From positions 124,001-188,000 of the forward strand of contig NW_025064926.1 of NCBI RefSeq assembly GCF_019112545.1: a stretch of DNA of 64,000 nt. The letters run 5' to 3'. Source of the DNA: Guyanagaster necrorhizus. Lineage: Eukaryota; Basidiomycota; Agaricomycetes; Agaricales; Physalacriaceae. The number at the start of each line of letters is the position of its first letter. The first letter of the stretch is position 1. Positions 12,135-22,560 of the stretch are shown piece after piece. The position numbers and the translations under genes are program-made. The notes beneath the pieces are model-generated. The model made no database searches. It worked only from the letters and a program-made list of their open reading frames with translations, and had not been told where the DNA came from.

Positions 12135-13335
12135 GTTTATGTTTATGGCTGGATCCTCTCCGTCTTCTTCTTTGTGACTTATGTTTGAACATGTATTGTA
12201 ATCATATGACCAGGCTTATAGGTCCTACAAGCTCGAAATTCCATATTCATCCACTGCTCTTATTTGCAGGGATGATCTATGTGAGCCTAATCGGTATGAA
12301 TATATGAGTAACAATACAGGTAGATTTGAGCACTGCCAGATGCTCTTCCGTATGCGAGGCGATGATCGTCTAGGAAGTCCTCTCCGGAGCGGATGGAGTG
12401 AATACGTGTGGTTCGAAAATAGAAACAGAGCGATCACGTGCCGAACGGGTGGGCGTCGGATTTTAACCCGTCTAAAGCCGAAAAGAAATCTAGGCATGCA
12501 TCTAGTGTGCTCTTCCAGTCCGGAGCATTATGAACCTCTTGTGATACGTATTTGAAGGTCGAATGACAAAATGTCGGTAGAACATAATTTTAAAAACTCA
12601 ATATTTACACACGTAAAGGCAATAGTGTCGAGAGTCATGTCTCCCAAAGAATAATGCAGACCCCCTGGACGTTTCTGCTCTGTAGGGAGGGAATCAGTTA
12701 AAGTTGAATTGGAATTTTTGTAGGTAACGGAATCCCCCTAACTGGTTACTGGCTACAGCATGTCGCAAAGGGACCCCGGACCGTTAGTCCGCAATGGATA
12801 TTTTTGAGGTAGTACCTCGAAGAAACACCGGAGAAACTTAGGGCTTCGGTTACGAGGACGTTCCCCGACTCGGGAAACTAAAAATCTTCTCTGACATTAC
12901 ATTGAACTCTCTTCCGTCGCCTTCTCCAATCTCAAGCGTTCAAGTTTCTAGTGTAACTGTGTGTCAGGGTTCAGTAGAAGATGAAGCACTATACACCAAG
13001 GGACGACGAATTCCCTCCAGCATGATATTAAACTGTTACGCAATAAGCATTCATCCTTCCTATTCAGTGTATTCCGTCACATGCGGCACGTTTCAACATG
13101 CGGTGTCGATGTTAAATAGACGTTCAAGGGTTGCCCTGATTCTCCTCTTATGCTGGCCATCATTCAATGATAGTCATCTGGTCTTGCGTAACATGCACTG
13201 CGTCTCCAGGGGTGGTGACGGTGAGCTTGTCGTCCATGATCGCCGAGCCCTGGATTCGTTGACGACTATTTCTCCCACCTAATAATACATAAGTAGATGC
13301 CCTCAGGCTGAACTTTCCCAGTGTCCGCAGCCGTC
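12135..13335. other. Intergenic region downstream of ATG4
   Basis: About 1.2 kb with no gene that I can support. Open stretches on both strands (for example 12,902-13,282 plus) have no recognisable motif, no convincing splice pattern and low-complexity composition. CpG content is normal, so this is not part of a decayed island. Confidence 0.4.
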
Positions 13336-13749
13336 ATGCTTCTGCGACTCCTCCCATCGCTCCTCGCGCTCCTCTTGGCTTTGAGAGCGTCAGCATGGCC
13401 TCTGCGCCGCGACCTCCTCACCGCTCCATCATCCAGTGCGGGTGTATTAAAGGAGGAGCGTCATGATCGAACACTGCAGGAAGACTATTCCTCGGCGGCC
13501 AGGAGCGAGCTTTTTGGGTGCGTCGTCATATTGTCTTGTCCTCGTTCTCATCATCAATTGTGCTCGACAGGACATATTCTGACAAGGGATTTACGGGGCA
13601 ACAACATGACAGCTACCTGGCTCTGTCAAGCCATTCTCAACCATGGCACAACATCGTACGTTACGTTCTCTGCCTTTCCGAAATGATGTTGGTGGGCTGA
13701 CCGGGATGACCAGGAGGTGGCGGAAGGTCCGGGAGAGGGCTACGTCTAA
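13336..13749 (+). CDS. Small secreted protein candidate, 100 residues
   Basis: Three exons, 13336-13517, 13571-13655 and 13714-13749, join in frame to 303 nt. Introns are 53 and 58 nt and GT-AG. The first about 20 residues are strongly hydrophobic (MLLRLLPSLLALLLALRA), followed by a small-residue stretch and Trp-Pro, as expected of a signal peptide cleaved near Ser-Ala. The mature part is short, polar and lacks Cys in this reading, so it is not a hydrophobin or a Cys-rich effector. I do not recognise the family. The start is the ATG at 13336, because the upstream in-frame codons lack another ATG. The last exon is only 36 nt, so the 3' end is the least certain part. Confidence 0.45.
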
Positions 13750-13993
13750 AATGCCGAGGTTCTTTGTCTAGTTTTTTTTGTTGGGCTGGCTTCCAGAAGA
13801 CGACGACAATGATTTAAAGACTCGGGCCGGTAACCCGTACCAGGTGGATTTTCAGAGAAAGGCGCGGAGGCGGCGAAGAATTTCCTCCGACATATCCTGT
13901 TGTTCAAAGGTGATGTCGGGGAGACGGTATTACGCGAAATGGCCGTCTTTAGTCCTTCAAGCGTCATTTTCGCAAACGGGCTTGGAAGAGGGA

Positions 13994-14458
13994 CTAGACA
14001 GTTTTAGAACAAATCGTGTCATCTGCGCTTTTTATTTGTCCTACAGATACTTCACTTCGTACACTAGAAATATACCTTAAGAATGCACATGATAAAAAGG
14101 CAGCAGATTCTCACTTACGTAGCACCAATAAAGCAGCAAAAATCAAATGCAGTCCCGCCGGAAAGGTGCTTCCCAACCGGGTGGAAGTCTTGTGGTTTCC
14201 AATTCGCAGGCTTAGACAACGCTCCAGTGCGGCAGCAACGCGCCTATCGACGCGAGCGTAGAGGGGACTGAGTACGGCGTCTTTACCGACAGCCAGAACT
14301 TGTGTGAAGGACTCCGAATCGGACGGCGAACTGAAGATGAGAGAGTTGGAAGAAACGAGGACAGTCGTCCGGGTGAGATCAGTGCTGCTCTGAGCTTGAA
14401 GCTTGAACGTTTGAATAGGAATACAATCAGGGTGGTTGTTCAGGTATTCGTCTACCAT
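13994..14458 (-). CDS. Unrecognised small protein, 128 residues, two exons
   Basis: Exon 1 (14119-14458) and exon 2 (13994-14040) join in frame across a 78-nt intron with a strong GTAAGTG donor and a CTGTAG acceptor; total 387 nt including the stop. The protein begins MVDEYLNNHPDC and contains a Ser/Thr-rich middle and a basic segment (ARVDRRVAAALERCL). No signal peptide or membrane segment is obvious, and no family is recognised. It converges on the small secreted protein gene, with about 245 bp between stop codons. The good splice signals and preserved frame are the main support; an upstream coding exon cannot be excluded. Confidence 0.42.
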
Positions 14459-15312
14459 GACGGGTTACCTTGGAACGAAGTCACCAATCGATTTCGTAAA
14501 AACAAGCATTGACGTTCCGGCCCGGGTTTCCGATTGGCTTCATGCGAGGCGGCGATTCTTTCAGGGATAGGCTACGACAAGTGCCATTTATTTTATTTGT
14601 CTTACATAAAAGACAACTCTCGGCGTGTCACTGATCAGAATTCGCTTCTCTAGAAACCAGACTCACCCCTCAAGCCTCTGGCCTCTGACCGGAGGTAGGT
14701 AGCCCTTCCTAAATATGGCGAACAATGGTGAAATTGTCCTTGTGCTGCTTGTCCTGGGTAAGTTCTAATTTCATACTGAAAAAGCCTCCCATTAAGGTAT
14801 GAAAATAGGACAGCAGCTGAGAAAATACTACACCGAAACAGGAGATGACACCGTACAAGTCCGTAGACTCTACGGTACAAGAAGCCCGCCGATCCTGCGC
14901 TGATGAGACGCGACACGAGTCTGTTCATAACGTGATGGATTTTACTATATGTTATCAAAGCTTCTAGGCAAGACACCGAGGCCCAGTCTTCTCAGCACAA
15001 AACACCGGTGAATTTGAGTCCGTCTTAAAACCTCAACTGATTTTCTGCCTTAATCCTGACGAAGGAAGTAAGCCTAAGTAAATATCAAGCCATCGTTACG
15101 AAGACAATTTCTTTATCACTCACCTCGATAGATGACTACGATAAAATTTGAGGCACCTGCCCCTACGAAAGAAACGTGGCGCCAAGAGACGGCACGATTT
15201 CCTGTCTTCATTGATTACTTGTTGACGTCGTTGCAAGCTCAGAGGTTACTTCATTCCATTCGACGTCGTTAAAAAACAGGTACTCGAGGACGCGCCGGAA
15301 CTACAAGCTCCT
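14459..15312. other. Intergenic region
   Basis: No gene is supported here. The reading frame of the next gene is open back to about 15,225, so its coding sequence may start within the right-hand end of this stretch, possibly through an unseen upstream exon. Confidence 0.35.
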
Positions 15313-15882
15313 ATGGATAAGGAGCTCACGAGGCTATCGGTTGGGATGCTTTGGGGAAGAAGCGGAATGCCCATCTCTTCAACGTCTACGATTGGATGTC
15401 GGCGCAGTCCGCGAAGATTTGTACGTGTCTTCGAGAGTGTGCTGCGCAGCCCAGGCGCATCTGTGAGGACGATACTTGTCCAATATAGCTGGGAAGAAGA
15501 GGACGTAGGAAAAGTACAGGACTGCACGTGCATACGAGAAGATGGAACGACGGAAGCGTACGATGCGGAAATGTGGCTGGCGGCTGAGATGAAGCGGTTT
15601 GATGTGGAGATCAGATGGAGCACGGTGGCCGATGTGGATACGGGAAGAACGGGTGAAGTTAGAAAGGAAGCCACCAGAAGGTCGTTATTCGCAGTGTTTG
15701 GCTTAGACTTGGACCAGTCCTTCTGGCCATATGCGCGACTGAAAATCCAGTTCTCCCATTCCATCCGAGTCTGTGTCAGATATCCGCTCGAAAGTTGCCT
15801 CCCGATAACCCTCTGGCTTCTCTTCGACGTATCAATTGAAATCCAAAAACGTCTGGAACGACTCTGTGTAATCCGACATTGA
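15313..15882 (+). CDS. Unrecognised protein, about 190 residues
   Basis: An uninterrupted 189-residue frame starts at an ATG at 15313 and is open upstream to about 15,225. The composition is mixed and amphipathic, with segments such as EMWLAAEMKRFDVEIRW and FGLDLDQSFWPYARL. The opposite strand also has a long frame (15246-15764), but it is Ser-rich and looks like the shadow. Support for the plus strand comes from a degenerate second copy at about 16,860-16,972 on the same strand, where the same peptide pattern recurs. Function is unknown. The C-terminal 40 residues may be non-coding if an intron is present after 15,760. Confidence 0.4.
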   Translation: MDKELTRLSVGMLWGRSGMPISSTSTIGCRRSPRRFVRVFESVLRSPGASVRTILVQYSWEEEDVGKVQDCTCIREDGTTEAYDAEMWLAAEMKRFDVEIRWSTVADVDTGRTGEVRKEATRRSLFAVFGLDLDQSFWPYARLKIQFSHSIRVCVRYPLESCLPITLWLLFDVSIEIQKRLERLCVIRH

Positions 15883-16859
15883 CCTCCTCCCTCTCTGATC
15901 CATGAGAGCGGTTGTCAAAATCCTGACGGATAATGAGCTTCAGTTCGGTGGGGGCTTTCGAATCAGAGCTAATCCGACGTCGATATCGATGATGGCTGGG
16001 TATTCGGCGGTGCGACGATGTGGATGTCATTGTGCAGGATGCACATTAAGCCTCGATGTATTTGGTCTGGGACCACCTCTGTGTCTTCAGGAGGATGGTC
16101 GATGCTGGTTCGTGGATGAACTTGACGGCGAGACCCGGGAACGGAATCGAAGATAGAATGGAGAGAGGTGGAAGAACGAAAAGTCCCAGAGAAACACAGA
16201 ATGATACGTCCTCACAAACGATGTGGAAAGGCGATGCGCGCGGACTCTGCTGTACTATCTTCTAGCATCACCAACACCTATATCCAGTCCTCCGAGGTGC
16301 CATCGTCTGACAGTTGTTCCCGCCTGGTCGCACCATTTCCTGGGAGTTCCGGCGAGTTAGGCATTGTGCCTGTACGAATGTTTCCGATGACTCGCCGCAG
16401 TTTCTCGTCGATGGCTGGAGACTAAGGAAGCTTTCCAAGCGGTATAGCACATTTTCGATAGTCAAGGCGTTGGTCATGGCCATGACATGGTGCCGCTACA
16501 AGGAGAGCAGCTGAAGCGCTGAATATTTTCGAATGGCAGAAAAGGATTGAGTAACACGGTCAGAAGTTGAAAAGGTATGGACCCACGAGCTCGATATTGT
16601 AGTAGATATAGATTCGACCCAGGTTGATAAATATGATCAGAATAACTAATGAGATACTGTTTTAGTGAACACCGCTTTCGGTCGAGCCGTAGTTGGCAAT
16701 CGTAATTGGAACAGCCGCGTGACGGCAAAGGAAATATTAGCATTGGCGACGTGCCAAAGCTCGTATCATCCACTCTAGGACTGGACTGGAGTTGCAGCGA
16801 CGAGGTAAAAGCAGCCAAAAAAAACATGTAATGAAGTCATCGAAGCCAAGGAGGTACAC

Positions 16860-16972
16860 CGGAAGATTGTGATACGAAAGATTGGCTGGAGCAGGAGATG
16901 GAGCGTTTTGAGGTAGAAATCAGCTGGAATACGATGATTGAAAGACTATTATGCGGAATATTCGGCTGAGAC
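16860..16972 (+). pseudogene. Degenerate duplicate of the 15.3-kb gene
   Basis: Translation of the plus strand gives YDTKDWLEQEMERFEVEISWNTM followed by a Gly-Ile-Phe-Gly and a stop, matching in order the 15.3-kb protein's YDAEMWLAAEMKRFDVEIRW and its FAVFG segment. The copy lacks the N-terminal part in any continuous frame and has stops directly after the match. It is therefore a decayed tandem duplicate about 1.3 kb downstream of the parent. Confidence 0.5.
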
Positions 16973-17179
16973 TCTGGCCACTGATGAAGCAGATTAATCA
17001 TCGCAGCACAATAGAGATACGGTGTTGAAATGTGAACTATTTCAGTTCCAGATAAATACGATTATCGCCGTTTATCGACGATATGACATCTCGAAAGCCG
17101 GCACTTGCACGTGCGTTACGTATGCCATTATACACTGAGTCTGTTTTTTGAACGCCGTTGCTACCATTGTTCTACATTT

Positions 17180-18577
17180 ATGTCTGCCCCCCAAAATACC
17201 GAACATGCTATTCTGACCTACGTACAGGTCAGCAAGAGCATTGAAAAGTTGATAGAACATCACAAAAGCCTCGTGGTGAAGCGCGACTCACTTGTTTCAA
17301 AGGCTCTGGACAGTGTCGTCTCCTATCCCTTTGTCTCCTTCACCCTCGACTACCTCAACGGCGACTCCGAGTTCAGAGGCCCAAATGGCACGCCATTTGG
17401 CACTCTTGGCTCCCCGAACGTCGATGCCATCCGCGCTCAAAGCCAGCCATCTTCCTTCGGCAGGGGTGACCAAACAGTCACAGATCCCACCTACCGCGAT
17501 GGACGAGAGATACCTGGAAAAGACATCACTTGCCCATCCGAGTCCAGCTACACTGCCTCTCTCCACTTCCTCCTTGATCTCAAGACCGTCCTTGAGGCGA
17601 CCCTATTCGTGGGCAAGGAGGTTGATGCAGAGCTCCACAAGCTCGCGATGTACGATGAGGGTGGGCACTTTGACTGGCACCGCGACTCGACCCATGGGAA
17701 GGACCACCATGCCACTGTCCTGGTCGCGCTCAACGCATCCTGGTCAGGCGGCGCATTCCATCTCCGGCATGACGGCAACGAGATGGCTGTGGACATGCAT
17801 CCCAAAATCACTGGCGCCTCTGAACCCCAACCCTACATCAATCTCAAAGATGTGGCATTCTACACTGACGTAGAGCATAAAGTTGATCCTGTGACGTCAG
17901 GTGTACGCTTAATTCTCTAATACGATGTGTTCGTCTGTACGCCTGAAACTGGCTCGTCGAACCTTGCTTATACTCCTGGGGAGTATGAATTCACGACCCT
18001 CGATGTTGTGAGAGGAAAATCACGGATGGATTTCATGGGGGAGGACTATCGGCCTGGTTCTCCTCATGACAACGAGCTTGAGTACCCCTCCTCCTCTCCT
18101 AGCAATGTCCAGGCCCTCGTTGACGCGATCCAGAAAGTCGTCGCCAGCGGTACAGAAGAGATAGGCATCCCACTGCGCCACCTCTATCGGAAATCTAGCA
18201 TCTGTAAGGAGCATCTTAAGGGGGTTGACGCTGCCATATACGCCGCGCTCAGTCCTCTATTCGATGTATCGCTCGTCCCGATGATCCTGCGTGAAAGCAC
18301 GCACTCGTCGTATGATGCGTGGACCGAGTCTGTCACGCCCAAGTCGGTTATATCGGCATTTAAATTTGTTGAGGGAGAGGACGACGAGGATGAGGACAGT
18401 GACGGTGAGGGGGCCAGGAAGAGGGTGAGACGATCCACCGAGTTTCATCTGAGCAGCGTTTCGGACCTCGTGGAGATCAGCAGGAAGGAGTATATTGAAC
18501 ATACAGGTAACGAGGCGCAGGAAGGTGAATGCAGGTATTTCGGAGGAGGAATGTTCCTCAGGGCTAAGAATGCGTAG
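17180..18577 (+). pseudogene. 2OG-Fe(II) oxygenase-like gene with one in-frame stop
   Basis: A single continuous frame of 466 codons is interrupted once, by TAA at 17918-17920. Before the stop lies a complete 2-oxoglutarate/iron oxygenase core of the prolyl-4-hydroxylase type: iron ligands His167 and Asp169 in FDWHRDS, distal His233 in DVEHKVDP, and Arg243 ten residues on, the expected 2-oxoglutarate contact. The residues after the stop (YDVFVCTPETG) continue the fold, so the stop interrupts the core only three residues after Arg243. A CAA (Gln) codon with one C-to-T change would explain it. The downstream part is about 219 codons with an acidic run and a basic GARKRVRRS, a possible nuclear signal. 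I could not find an intron that removes the stop. A 246-residue truncated protein, readthrough or a base error are the alternatives. Confidence 0.75.
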
Positions 18578-19962
18578 TCGTAATTCATCTTTTCAAATGT
18601 TTGCAAAGCAAAGAATGAAGATTTTATTTGTGCATGTTAGGATCTATGTTCCTTCCCTCCGTCCGGAACCCCTGACAACCAGAATGACTTGAATTGAAAC
18701 TGTTCCTGACTGATAGACTCACACAAATCTCCTCGCTTACCTCAAGTATACTCATCAATCAGCAGGATATTGCTCATTACCACTTCCACCAGCCTGATGC
18801 GCCGCCACAAGTGGACTGACTCGGATACGCGAGAGGCCGCATCTTCTCCGACCCTCGGTACGAAACGACCAGATTCTCGACCATCTCCACCGTAAGTAGA
18901 GTTTTATTAGAAACCCGGTAAGTATGAAGGAACACAGTGTTCAAATCGGTCCAACCAACCGTTTGTCAGCCAATCGACCAATGAATTCTTGACGTCTTGT
19001 CTTCTTCTCTTAATTGCATTGCCTTGATCTTTATTTCCTGAATATACTCGACCGGATAATCTTTCATCACGCAAAGTCAATAATCATGTCGAGTCGCAAA
19101 CTGGTAATAATGCCTACCATCGCTATTACACCTTCGTCATTACATGCATACGTACCCCAATTTTGCTCCTAATTTGCTAAGATATCTAATTTTGTACGTA
19201 CAAGTCTAGCATGAAGAGGAATAGAGGCCTGGACCTTCCTTCCCTGTCGTCCTTTTCCAAATACGAACGATGCTCGCCTTTCCTTTTATCTTCTTTCACA
19301 CCAACATGACCTGCATCGAGGAACCTACGCTGCGCGAGGAGCAAAGACTTCGTTCTATTCATTACAAAACCTGCGGCCCTGGTTTCTGAGGATGGCCTGC
19401 ATCCAAGTAACTACCTCGTACATGTGGCGGGAAGGGGAAAACACCTGGATCCATGCGTGCGTTTTCAACACGTTTAAAGGTTCCGAAGCCTGACGACTGC
19501 AGATTCAAGAAGACGTGGAATGACTGTAATCAAGCGACGGGAAACGCTGAACAGTCTTCTCGTAATGTCAGCGTCGCCCACTTGGGTCAGACCAGCAGTC
19601 CGCAACCATGCGAGAGAGACCCACAGCTAGGATTGCTTTGGTCACCTGTTCGCTTCTCCTCACGGAGGAGCTCCAAACACGCTCGTTGCATGTGGGTTAG
19701 GGTCCTTGTTGTAACACCACCTCATACCCTCGTTGTTGCCTCAAGTATGAGGCCCAAGGCTTGACTTCATCCTTTCATGGGCCTGTCCATGGACTTCACT
19801 GCACGACATCGTGGGCAACACATGTATACGACACCATACCCTTAAGATCCCCCATTTTCTTCCTCTCTTCCTCACCCCCCACCATCATCATCATCAGCCG
19901 GAAAGTAAGCATCTCTTTTCCCGTCGTAGTGCTGATGTCTCTGATCTGTTATTGTTATTAGG
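18578..19962. other. Intergenic region upstream of the Gag ORF
   Basis: About 1.4 kb with normal CpG content and no supported gene. A short ATG-initiated frame near 18,797 runs into GTAAGT after about 32 codons and could be a first coding exon, but no partner exon was found. GTAAGC at 19,907 and TTAG at 19,961 could form a 55-nt intron directly in front of the Gag ORF's first Met. Confidence 0.3.
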
Positions 19963-20715
19963 ATGATAGGCCTAAGACAGCCAAAGCCATTCAGAGGGCA
20001 ATGCGTCGAATACAGAAAATTTCGACGAAGCATACAATTGCGTCTGGCGGCGTATGAGAAATATCTGGATGACAAATCCAAGATCTTGTTCATCCTATCC
20101 TACATGGAAGACGGATTAGCTGGAGTGTGGGCCCAGAGCTATATGGACGATCACACTGTCGACGACCGACTTGAAGTCGGAATCTACACCGACTTTATCA
20201 ACAAGCTTGACGAGGCCTTTTTGGATCCAAACCTGATAGCGAACGCGGAAGCCAAGCTGGAGACGATTCGACAAGGGGGAAGGACCGCGCAGGAGTTTTT
20301 CATTGAGTTTGATGGTCTTCGGAAAGATGTACAGTGCGAAACAGAGTGGCGCGACAAAGATTTGATTGTGCACTTAATGCGGGCGCTCAATCCTGGTCTC
20401 CGACGCAAACTGCGCCTCGCTAAACTGTGCTGCGCTATCTGGCCGGAGACATACGAAGACTACAAGAAAACTGCCCTGCAACTCGATGCCCTTTACTGGG
20501 AGAGCCGGATTGCCAATGAGGCGCGACGAGACAGTGGGAAGGGGACCGCTCGAGAAGGATCATCAGTTGGTGATAGGGAGGACATCCCTGATGGAGGGAA
20601 TATGGATCTTGCAAAGATGCGCAGACGGGGCCTCTGCTTCCGTTGCAGAGAACACGGTCATTTGGCACGTAACTGCTTGAAGAACCGTAGTGTTCAAGGA
20701 TCAGACATTAACTAG
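19963..20715 (+). CDS. Intact orphan Gag protein (retrotransposon Gag plus zinc knuckle)
   Basis: A 250-residue uninterrupted frame. It starts with PKPFRG, continues with a retrotransposon Gag core (for example ILFILSYMEDGLAGVWAQSY and AQEFFIEFDGLRKDV) and ends with a CCHC zinc knuckle: Cys225, Cys228, His233, Cys238 in CFRCREHGHLARNC. Such proteins assemble into capsid-like particles and bind RNA in Ty3-type elements. No protease, reverse transcriptase or integrase follows; the DNA after the stop is a different, CpG-poor sequence. No LTRs were seen around it, and CG dinucleotides are well kept inside the ORF. It is either the remaining 5' piece of a young element or a Gag retained by the host. 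A splice acceptor right before the Met leaves open an upstream exon. Confidence 0.85.
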   Translation: MIGLRQPKPFRGQCVEYRKFRRSIQLRLAAYEKYLDDKSKILFILSYMEDGLAGVWAQSYMDDHTVDDRLEVGIYTDFINKLDEAFLDPNLIANAEAKLETIRQGGRTAQEFFIEFDGLRKDVQCETEWRDKDLIVHLMRALNPGLRRKLRLAKLCCAIWPETYEDYKKTALQLDALYWESRIANEARRDSGKGTAREGSSVGDREDIPDGGNMDLAKMRRRGLCFRCREHGHLARNCLKNRSVQGSDIN

Positions 20716-22490
20716 TCAAGAGCGGATCAAGAAGGGGAAGATATCTAAATTTGTCAGTGAGATGTGCAGTGGAGTATCAGACTTTCATCTCTTACTACTA
20801 TTAGGCTGGTCCATTAGTTATAGAAGATATACTGTGTTACAAACCAAGTAACACCTACCTACTAGTACCACTGACACATACTTGCTGACTCATCTTCTTG
20901 ATTTTTTACTATTAGCCAGTCTAGCCATTATCTTCATGTCTCACTCGTTACTGTATTCTTCATTGTAAGGCCTGAAATTTAGTGTATCTTGTGTTTTTGT
21001 CTCTTTCCTCACTCTGTCTATGTACCCCCATGTTGAGACTGAGGTGAGCACCTAGTATTCTCATCACTCTATCCTTTACTTACTATCCTGTAGTTATACA
21101 ATCATAGGTCTAGATTCTCACAGGTTATGGATGTATTTCTCAAACTTTAAGTCAAGAGTGATCATCTGAATCTGAAGTAACTTGAAATCATCAACACAAC
21201 TGATTCCTACAAGAATCTCTTTTAAACTTGCCTCTTTGGACTCCAAGCCACTGAGCCACTGAGCCACTGAGCCACTGATGACACCCCCTGATCAATCTCC
21301 AGCTACAAGCCCTCCTTCCACCACTATGAGTCCACTCTCCACTGATTCCACAAAACCCTCTCTCTTTGTTGTCAGTATTCAAACAGCCCTTTTCTGTTGA
21401 GGATTCAGCTATATGCCTGTTGATCAGGTTATTGGTCTGTTTGTTCTAAATTTATTTACAAGTTCATATATTTTTGCTTGATCATTTCCATACTTACTTC
21501 CATCCATTTTCCTTTTGTTCACACCTCAGTCTTTTACCATCATTATGAGTGAAGGTTGAGACGCATATTTTACTTACATTGCTACATATTGATTACTTAT
21601 TGTACTGGTAGATTGTTGTTCATTGACAGGTTCAAATATCAGTCTTTTACCACCATTATGAGTGAAGACTGAGATTGTTGTTCATTAACATTTTCACTGC
21701 CAGAAACCTTGACAAAAAAGTGAACAATTGGCAGGAATGGAGCAAAGACATTCTCAACTGCCTCATTATGTTCTCATTCACAAGAGGGCACACTGTTGAG
21801 ATTTGGACTGTATCCAGAGTATATGCTTGTAAGACCTCTAGTCTTTGGGTTACAAACTCCTGAGGAGTTCCCCATTGACTTCTCATATTTATACTAGACT
21901 ACTCCTTTTCTAGTAGTTTCTACCTAATTCCTTCAATTTCCCTTGGATTCCTTCCTTACTCATCATGCCAGAATGCCAGATTGCTTGAACTCTTGCAGAT
22001 TCCAACACACCTGTGATGCAAATTAGACACTCACAAGGAAAAAGATATTAAAGTCTACCTCATAGAAAGGTGTGCAACTAGGAGCATTCCTCTTGAGGTT
22101 GTGAGCATAGCAGTCAATGATATGATCAAGGGATTCTCCCCTGGGAGCCAAGAGCCAATGAGACTCTTTGAATGAATCAAGCAAGGAAGAATCCACTATA
22201 AAACCTTTAGTAGCAGTCAGAATTGCTGCCAAAAGGGACATACACTGCAAAGTGTTATCATCCATGGCAAAATACTTGTTGATATCACCGTGCTGAAGAC
22301 CCCAGGCACCAAGCTAAGAAGAGTCCTCAGTAAAGGATGCCACCATAACCCCAGAGGGCTTCCCTTCTTGAGCAAAGGATGTGAATTGAATGAGGGGTTG
22401 AAAAGCCAGAAGATACTTCTGAAGAGGAAACAATATTGCTCAAGAAGTGCAAAAGCAAGAAAGACATGGATCATTCATACACCCCTAGAA
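20716..22490. repeat. CpG-poor stretch between Gag ORF and repeat R copy 1
   Basis: CG dinucleotides almost vanish directly after the Gag stop codon and stay rare until about 22,500, inside repeat R copy 1. No coding sequence is supported. It contains an 8-bp tandem repeat (21,247-21,278) and two near-identical segments starting CAGTCTTTTACCA (about 21,531 and 21,634). I recognise no LTR boundaries here. Confidence 0.5.
21247..21278. repeat. Four tandem copies of GCCACTGA
   Basis: The 8-bp unit GCCACTGA is repeated four times without change. It lies in a CpG-poor, gene-free stretch, so it looks like an ordinary minisatellite produced by slippage. Confidence 0.9.
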
Positions 22491-22560
22491 AGGAGCTGGC
22501 TCTGTATTGTATTCTAGACACCACTCCTGAATTCAACGTCGCATACAAATCAGATCCCAA

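Noticed and set aside
15246..15764. Long minus-strand frame opposite the 15.3-kb gene
   Set aside because: It is Ser/Thr-rich and lies exactly opposite the plus-strand frame, whose peptide pattern recurs in a duplicate; it looks like a shadow frame.
17900..18000. Intron that would remove the stop codon of the 2OG oxygenase
   Set aside because: The only GT-AG pair (GTGTAC to GGGGAG) would create another stop by phase and delete the Arg needed for 2-oxoglutarate.
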